Shown: positions 13,793 to 18,024 of the stretch, piece by piece | How positions within the stretch are numbered: the stretch's first letter is position 1 | How the letters are laid out: each line of letters opens with the position of its first letter | From: Acidobacteriaceae bacterium | Lineage (GTDB): Bacteria > Acidobacteriota > Terriglobia > Terriglobales > Acidobacteriaceae | Direction: 5' to 3' | Assembly (NCBI GenBank): GCA_003162495.1 | Contig: PMOF01000139.1 | Location: forward strand, 12,328-30,351 | Length of the DNA: 18,024 bases | The notes under the pieces: generated by a model | What the model was told of the DNA's origin: nothing | The model's input: the letters and a program-made list of their open reading frames with translations, nothing else | Databases searched by the model: none | Translations under genes and position numbers: made by a program

Positions 13793-15484
13793 ATGGCAAA
13801 ATCCCCCAGTGTTCAAACTCCGCGTTTTGCGGGACAGCCGCGCGTCGTGCTGCCTGGAAGCGAGAAGGCGGCAGCCCCTACTGCGGGGCAAGTGAAGGCC
13901 ACGCCGGCGAAGTCGATGATGACCGTTTCAGTGATTGTGAAACGGAAAGAGCCGCTGCAGATCAACCGGCGGGGCGGGCGGGCGAGCGGGCCGGCAAGGG
14001 TGAGCCGGGCTGAATTCAAGAAGCATCACGCCGCCGATCCGGATGCGATGAGCCTGGTGCGCGCGTTTGCAAAGGAGTTCAACCTGAAGGTCGAGCGCGA
14101 TCCGACCGCAGTGGCGCGGCGCACGATGCAGCTGACGGGCACGGCCGCGGACATGCAGAAGGCGTTTGGCGTGACGCTGGAGCAAAAGTTGATTGAGGGC
14201 CAGGAGTACCGCGTGCGGGAGGGCGGGATTCAGCTGCCTGCATCGCTGACGGGCGCGGTAGAGGCAGTGCTGGGGTTGGACAATCGACCGCAGGCCCAGC
14301 CGCACTTTCGCGTGCGCACTGCGAACACGACCGCAAGCGCCGTGCCGAGCAGCTACACACCGGTCCAGGTTGCCCAGGCGTATCAATTTCCAGCCAAGGC
14401 CAGCGGAGCGGGGCAGACGATCGGAATCATCGAGCTGGGCGGGGGCTACCGGCAGGCCGACCTGGCCGCTTATTTCAAAACGCTGGGGCTGACCTCGCCC
14501 GGGATCACCGCGGTGCCGGTGGATGGCGGCAAAAATGCGCCGTCTACGGCTAGCAGCGCGGATGGGGAAGTGATGCTGGATATTGAAGTGGCTGGATCGG
14601 TGGCGGCCGGGGCAAAGATCGCCGTTTACTTTACGCCCAACACCGACCAGGGGTTTATTGACGCGATTACGACCGCAGTCCACGACACGACCAACAAGCC
14701 GAGCGTGATCTCGATCAGCTGGGGTGGTCCGGAATCGAGCTGGACAGCGCAGGCGATGACGGCGCTGGACGCGGCTTGCCAGTCGGCCGCCGCGCTGGGG
14801 GTCACGATTACGGTGGCGGCGGGGGACAACGGATCGACGGACGGAGGGACGGGCAACAACGTGGACTTTCCGGGTTCGAGCCCTCACGTGCTGTGCTGTG
14901 GAGGAACGAAGCTGGACGCAAACGGTTCGACAATTGTTTCCGAGGTGGTGTGGAACGAGTTGACGAACCAGGAAGGCGCGACCGGGGGCGGAGTGAGCAC
15001 CGTGTTTGCTATGCCTACGTGGCAGGCGAATGCGAAGGTGCCGGCGCCGAGTGGCAGCGCCGGCGGACGCGGCGTGCCGGACGTGGCCGGAGATGCCGAC
15101 CCAGCCACCGGATACACGATTCGCGTGGACGGGCAGACATCCGTGATTGGGGGCACCAGCGCGGTGGCGCCGCTGTGGGCGGGGCTTGTGGCGGTGGCCA
15201 ATCAGCAACTGGGCACGCAGGTTGGATTTATCCAGCCGGCTCTTTATGCGGCCAAGGCGGCCACGGCATTCAACGACATTACGCAGGGGAATAATGGGGC
15301 GTTTTCAGCGGGGCCGGGGTGGGATGCGTGCACCGGGCTCGGTTCGCCGATTGCGGGCAAGCTGATCCCGCTGCTGGCGCCTGCGGCCGCAACCCCCGCA
15401 CCGCCGGCGAAAAAAACTGGAAAGAAAGGCAAGAAGGCGGGGAAGACCACGGCAGCGAAGGCGGGTAAGAAGATCGGTAGATAG
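13793..15484 (+). CDS. S53 family peptidase (pro-kumamolisin/sedolisin)
   Basis: The 563-residue precursor matches sedolisins, acid-stable serine-carboxyl proteases. A pro-kumamolisin activation domain covers about 40-170 (VQ-type core TMQLTGTAADMQKAFGV). The catalytic domain follows a likely processing zone near 165-190. The triad is complete: Glu259 and Asp263 in DGEVMLDIE, Ser456 in GGTSAVAP, with oxyanion Asp345 in AAGDNGS. The calcium site is suggested by FNDITQGNNG (493-502) and GWDACTGLGSP (509-519). Two features are unusual: no N-terminal signal peptide is visible (MAKSPSVQTPRF...), and the last 25 residues are lysine-rich (KKTGKKGKKAGKTTAAKAGK), after an Ala/Pro linker. ATG start at 13793 with GAGG 6-7 nt upstream. 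Kumamolisins are abundant in acidobacteria and suit acidic soil. It stands alone between the MocR gene and a long noncoding region. Confidence 0.93.
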   Translation: MAKSPSVQTPRFAGQPRVVLPGSEKAAAPTAGQVKATPAKSMMTVSVIVKRKEPLQINRRGGRASGPARVSRAEFKKHHAADPDAMSLVRAFAKEFNLKVERDPTAVARRTMQLTGTAADMQKAFGVTLEQKLIEGQEYRVREGGIQLPASLTGAVEAVLGLDNRPQAQPHFRVRTANTTASAVPSSYTPVQVAQAYQFPAKASGAGQTIGIIELGGGYRQADLAAYFKTLGLTSPGITAVPVDGGKNAPSTASSADGEVMLDIEVAGSVAAGAKIAVYFTPNTDQGFIDAITTAVHDTTNKPSVISISWGGPESSWTAQAMTALDAACQSAAALGVTITVAAGDNGSTDGGTGNNVDFPGSSPHVLCCGGTKLDANGSTIVSEVVWNELTNQEGATGGGVSTVFAMPTWQANAKVPAPSGSAGGRGVPDVAGDADPATGYTIRVDGQTSVIGGTSAVAPLWAGLVAVANQQLGTQVGFIQPALYAAKAATAFNDITQGNNGAFSAGPGWDACTGLGSPIAGKLIPLLAPAAATPAPPAKKTGKKGKKAGKTTAAKAGKKIGR

Positions 15485-16211
15485 GGATCGGAGGGCGACT
15501 GGGAATTGCCGGCCAACGACCACCACGCACTGCTCACACGCTGTCGCGGGACAGAGTCCGGCTCAAGACTCAAGGCAGATGGGGAAACCTCTAAGAGAGG
15601 AACAATTTGTCTAACGATAGACGCATGACCTTGGCGCAGGTGAACATAAGCACCTAAAGAATTATTGGGCAAAATCGGCCAGGGACTGTCAGCCTCAAGT
15701 AACTAACAAGCGGATAGCGCTTCGTGCGCCTTATGGCAAGTAACTTGCGGGCTTATATAACTCAGTATGGTTTCCTTGCAATTTCCTTACGCTCTCGCGC
15801 ATAAGAATAGAGAATGGGTGGCGCAATAAGCCATCTTGCAACATGGATGAAATGCTAACTTTGTCAGCCCGAAGGTTGGAAGAAAGCTATTGATCATCCG
15901 ATGTGCCCTACTAAAACGGGACGCGGCGGCATTACGCCTCTGGGCGGTAACAACGGCTCGCCGGCGCTCTACCCATGCGCGGCCGGCGGAGACTCGAATC
16001 AAAGCCACGGCAATTTAGCCGCGGCAGAGGCCTGCTGTGAAGGCGCCAGCGTGGCCGGCGGACCGATTGTAAATGGAAGTAAGTCGGTTCGATAACCCAA
16101 GACCAGTCAGCGATTCAATATTTCTTATCTATCTTTATAAAACTTGCCATATTGTCTTTATGCGGTTCTCACGTTTTTCTTTTCATACTTAGTTAGTAGG
16201 AGGTAAGTCAC
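15485..16211. other. 727-bp region with no convincing gene
   Basis: I find no supported protein gene on either strand. Three parts can be told apart. 15485-15700 holds small hairpins (CCTCT-AAG-AGAGG at 15588-15600; GGTG and CACC around 15640). 15700-15900 is of mixed composition with a perfect GCAAGT-A-ACTTGC palindrome (15736-15748). 15912-16072 is clearly GC-rich and can form several stems, the best being GCCACGGC-AATTTA-GCCGCGGC (16004-16025; 7 of 8 pairs). 16090-16200 is AT-rich, with TTTATAAAAC at 16134-16143, and leads into the next gene. A 64-codon frame at 15901-16095 has no ribosome-binding site. The GC-rich part may be a structured RNA or leader, but I could match no riboswitch consensus. 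Confidence 0.5.
16198..16203 (+). promoter_or_regulatory. Perfect AGGAGG ribosome-binding site
   Basis: AGGAGG lies 8 nt before the ATG at 16212, among the strongest sites in the window. With the AT-rich leader before it, it suggests the small secreted protein is well expressed. Confidence 0.75.
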
Positions 16212-16610
16212 ATGAAGACCAATCTAATTGCTACTGGGATCTTGTTCCTTGCTATCGCGGGTTTCGGGAACGCGCAAGAAACGGCATCTGCCGGGGGGAG
16301 TGTTACTCATTACACGAAAGCTCAATTGAAGCAGATGGTACGCGAGGCGCACACGCCGAAGCAATTCAACGTCCTGGCCAGTTACTACGATGAGCAGCAG
16401 AAGCACTATCTGCAACAGGCGGCGGAAGAGAGGCAGGAGTGGGTGCAGAGAAGCGAGAATGTGATGGCAGTGGCTGCCAAGTATCCGCGGCCAGCCGATT
16501 CGGCACGCTATCAGTACGAATACGATTTGACCAAGGCGTCCAAGGCGGGAGGGCTTGCAGCCAAGTATAGCCAAATTGCAACGCAGGATTTCGCCGGCGA
16601 AGCGCGCTAA
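16212..16610 (+). CDS. Small secreted helical protein, unknown function
   Basis: The 132-residue product begins with a clear Sec signal peptide (MKTNLIATGILFLAIAGFGN, cleavage likely near AQ-ETAS at 21-23). The mature part of about 110 residues is mostly helical and rich in Gln, Glu, Lys, Ala and Tyr: KAQLKQMVREAHTPKQFNVL, YYDEQQKHYLQQAAEERQEW, and a C-terminal KAGGLAAKYSQIATQ. There are no cysteines and no lipobox. HTPKQFNVLASYY is the kind of motif seen in small acidobacterial exported proteins, but I do not recognise a named family. It has an excellent ribosome-binding site, an AT-rich leader and its own terminator, so it is probably a monocistronic, well-expressed gene. Confidence 0.82.
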   Translation: MKTNLIATGILFLAIAGFGNAQETASAGGSVTHYTKAQLKQMVREAHTPKQFNVLASYYDEQQKHYLQQAAEERQEWVQRSENVMAVAAKYPRPADSARYQYEYDLTKASKAGGLAAKYSQIATQDFAGEAR

Positions 16611-16658
16611 CTCCAACCCCGGAGCGGATCGCTGAATGGGAATCTCAAACGAGATGAT

Positions 16659-16687
16659 AGGAGGACGCCGAGCCGACGTCCTCCTTT
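16659..16687 (+). terminator. Rho-independent terminator
   Basis: AGGAGGACG (16659-16667) and CGTCCTCCT (16677-16685) form a perfect 9-bp stem with a 9-nt loop, followed by TT (the final stem T makes TTT). It starts 49 bp after the stop of the small secreted protein gene. The short T-run makes it moderate in strength. Confidence 0.7.
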
Positions 16688-16848
16688 CGTCCTTCAGCCT
16701 GCTCTCACAGTCATTGATCCAGGAACGCGAAGCAGCCGTGCGGAGTTCGCGCGGCGGCCTGCGATTCATTCCGGACGCGTGGCGGGGCGGCGGGAAGGAG
16801 AGCCGCAAGGCGGAATGGTTGCGCCGGACGGAGTAATCTGGATGCATC

Positions 16849-17154
16849 ATGAGTCCATCCGCGCAGCAGCCGCAACTGAATCTTGCCCAGACCGCCGACT
16901 ACCGTGAGTCCTATGCCAACAGCGTTCAGGTACGCGTGAGTGTGTGGGACTTCCAACTGGTGTTTGGCCTTGCCTCCAGCGAGAGCCCGGAGCAAGTGAA
17001 CATACGCAACCACCAGGCGATCTTCCTGAGCCCTCAACAAGCCAAGGCGCTATGGAACGTGCTGGGGCAGAACCTGGCGCAGTATGAGCAGGCGTTCGGA
17101 ACGCTGAACCTGGAACCGCATGGCCACAATTTTCCGCAAGGGCCCGTCAACTGA
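16849..17154 (+). CDS. DUF3467 domain protein
   Basis: The 101-residue protein matches DUF3467. SYANSVQVRVSVWDFQLVFG (21-40) is the conserved first block, AIFLSPQQAKALWNVLGQNL (57-76) the second, then QYEQAFGTLN (78-87). The length is normal, with no membrane segment. The family's function is unknown; it is widespread in bacteria. ATG start at 16849 with only a weak ribosome-binding site (GGAT 7 nt upstream). A TTG-started membrane glycosyltransferase begins 16 bp after its stop, so the two are probably cotranscribed. Confidence 0.9.
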   Translation: MSPSAQQPQLNLAQTADYRESYANSVQVRVSVWDFQLVFGLASSESPEQVNIRNHQAIFLSPQQAKALWNVLGQNLAQYEQAFGTLNLEPHGHNFPQGPVN

Positions 17155-17170
17155 GCTGAGGAGCGCGCGC

Positions 17171-18024
17171 TTGCGTACGAAAAGACTCTTGCAGCCGCGG
17201 CTTGACGCGCCCCTGCCCCTCTGGATGATTTATCCGGTGGTGTTTGCGGCGCTTTACGCGAGCCACTTTACGCTGTTGCGCCTGCCCTACTATTGGGACG
17301 AGGCCGGGTACTACATTCCGGCGGCGTGGGATTTTTTCCGGACCGGCTCGCTAATCCCGGTGACCACGCTGACCAACGCGCATCCGCCGCTACCCAGCAT
17401 TTACCTGGCGCTGTGGTGGAAGGTTTCCGGTTTTTATCCCGAGGTAACGCGCGAGGCAGTGCTGATGGTGGCCGCGCTGGCGCTGCTTGGGGTGTGGCGG
17501 CTGGCGATGCGCCTGGTGGGCGTGGCCGGAGTGGCGTTCTGGACGGTCGTGCTGACGGGACTTTATCCAATCTGGTTTGCGCAGAGCACGCTGGCGCAAG
17601 CGGATATTTTTGCGGCGGCCTGCACGCTGTGGGGGCTGGTTTACGCGCTGCCGGACCGGGGCCGCAAACCGTGGGCCGCGGCTCTGTGGTTTGCTGCTGC
17701 GGCACTTTGCAAGGAGACGGCCGTTGCCATCCCGCTGGCGCTGGCTGTGGCGAGCGTTGTTTCGGGCATTCGAGCCAGCGCTGCGGCGCGGTGGAGGCTG
17801 TGGCAGGAAGCGGCGTGGCTGGCGAGTTGCGTGCTGCCGCTGTGCGGCTGGTACACGTGGCACTACGCCAAGACCGGGTATCTCTTCGGCAATCCGGAAT
17901 TTCTGCGCTACAACGCGGAGGCGACTTTGAATCCGCTGCGGATTGTGGTGGCGTTCGGCCATCGGATCCTGCACCTTACCGCGCACATGAATATGTTTGT
18001 GCCGGCGCTGATGACTCTGGCGGC
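17171..18024 (+). CDS. GT39/ArnT-like membrane glycosyltransferase (3' end outside window)
   Basis: The frame is open from 17171 to the window end (284 codons visible). It is a multi-spanning membrane protein of the PMT/ArnT/GT-C fold, which transfers a sugar from a polyprenyl-phosphate donor on the periplasmic side. The signature is the Asp-Glu pair in the first external loop, PYYWDEAGYYIPAAWDFF (Asp43, Glu44), then HPPLPSIYLALWW (71-83), and a CKETAVAIPLAL helix as in family members. At least six membrane segments are visible. I choose the TTG at 17171-17173, which has GAGGAG 7 nt upstream; the first ATG (17225) has no ribosome-binding site and would start inside the first helix. Acceptor (lipid A, protein or polysaccharide) unknown. 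It follows DUF3467 by 16 bp. Confidence 0.88.
   Translation, partial: MRTKRLLQPRLDAPLPLWMIYPVVFAALYASHFTLLRLPYYWDEAGYYIPAAWDFFRTGSLIPVTTLTNAHPPLPSIYLALWWKVSGFYPEVTREAVLMVAALALLGVWRLAMRLVGVAGVAFWTVVLTGLYPIWFAQSTLAQADIFAAACTLWGLVYALPDRGRKPWAAALWFAAAALCKETAVAIPLALAVASVVSGIRASAAARWRLWQEAAWLASCVLPLCGWYTWHYAKTGYLFGNPEFLRYNAEATLNPLRIVVAFGHRILHLTAHMNMFVPALMTLA

Noticed and set aside
13928..15208. 426-codon minus-strand frame opposite the S53 peptidase
   Set aside because: It is Arg/His-rich antisense sequence without a motif; the plus strand carries an intact catalytic triad.
15912..16072. Cyclic-di-GMP (GEMM), cobalamin or TPP riboswitch
   Set aside because: CAAAGCCACGG at 16000-16010 recalls part of GEMM, but the partner GGGCAAACC and the paired GACGCAAAGCC context are missing; the cobalamin and TPP core motifs are absent as well.
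15901..16095. 64-codon plus-strand frame in the long noncoding block
   Set aside because: No ribosome-binding site, Gly/Ala/Ser-rich translation and no recognisable domain; more likely structured noncoding DNA.
16636..16836. 66-codon plus-strand frame after the secreted-protein gene
   Set aside because: It runs through the terminator hairpin and shows no protein-like features.
1..18024. CRISPR array, tRNA/rRNA genes, insertion sequences or prophage genes
   Set aside because: I saw no regularly spaced repeats, cloverleaf or rRNA signatures, transposase motifs or phage structural genes. The palindromes are too short and irregularly spaced for CRISPR.

Overview
The window looks like chromosomal DNA of an acidobacterium (Acidobacteriota, probably the Terriglobia/Acidobacteriaceae). 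This is inferred from the gene mix and repeat style, not from a marker gene. The clues are a futalosine-pathway menaquinone enzyme (MqnD), a pro-kumamolisin S53 acid protease, a truncated multihaem cytochrome with TPRs, an OprB-type porin (so a Gram-negative envelope), GC-rich coding DNA, and short intergenic palindromes with a TAAA or TGAA loop. No rRNA, tRNA, CRISPR, IS element or phage gene is visible.

Layout. 1-978 (+): 3' end of a multihaem cytochrome c/TPR protein. 1000-3232 (-): a likely four-gene run read cutA, small membrane protein, bioY, mqnD, convergent with the cytochrome gene. 3309-3982 (-): a HigB/HigA-type toxin-antitoxin pair, toxin first, with a 25-nt overlap. 4147-5562 (+): phosphohexomutase. 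5563-5719: a palindrome cluster. 5720-6082 (+): FtsB/DivIC-like division protein. 6264-6659 (+): DUF302 protein. 6731-6784: a second palindrome cluster. 6816-8387 (-): OprB-like porin, divergent from 8509-8781 (+), a CsoR/RcnR-family metal sensor. The two share a 121-bp gap with a strong G-tract inverted repeat. 9020-9964 (+): exported retropepsin-like aspartyl protease, convergent with 10051-10980 (-), an EamA exporter. 11064-12035 (-): duplicated DoxX-like membrane protein, upstream of eamA and divergent from 12146-13648 (+), a MocR/GntR-aminotransferase regulator. 13793-15484 (+): S53 peptidase. 15485-16211: 727 bp with no convincing gene but with structured GC-rich DNA and an AT-rich leader. 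16212-16610 (+): small secreted helical protein, followed by a terminator. 16849-17154 (+): DUF3467 protein. 17171-18024 (+): start of a GT39/ArnT-like membrane glycosyltransferase, cut by the window end.

Most genes are ordinary chromosomal functions. The most interesting unit is the porin/metal-sensor pair. The regulator carries the full His3-Cys35-His60-His64 ligand set known from the Ni/Co sensor RcnR, and it faces an outer-membrane porin across a 43-bp palindromic operator candidate, which suggests metal-controlled outer-membrane permeability. Second is the MocR-DoxX-EamA divergon, where the promoter and operator-like repeats help set the regulator's start codon. Other points of interest are a small membrane ORF in frame with cutA but without a canonical start, a kumamolisin with a histone-like lysine-rich tail and no visible signal peptide, and the large noncoding block before the small secreted protein.
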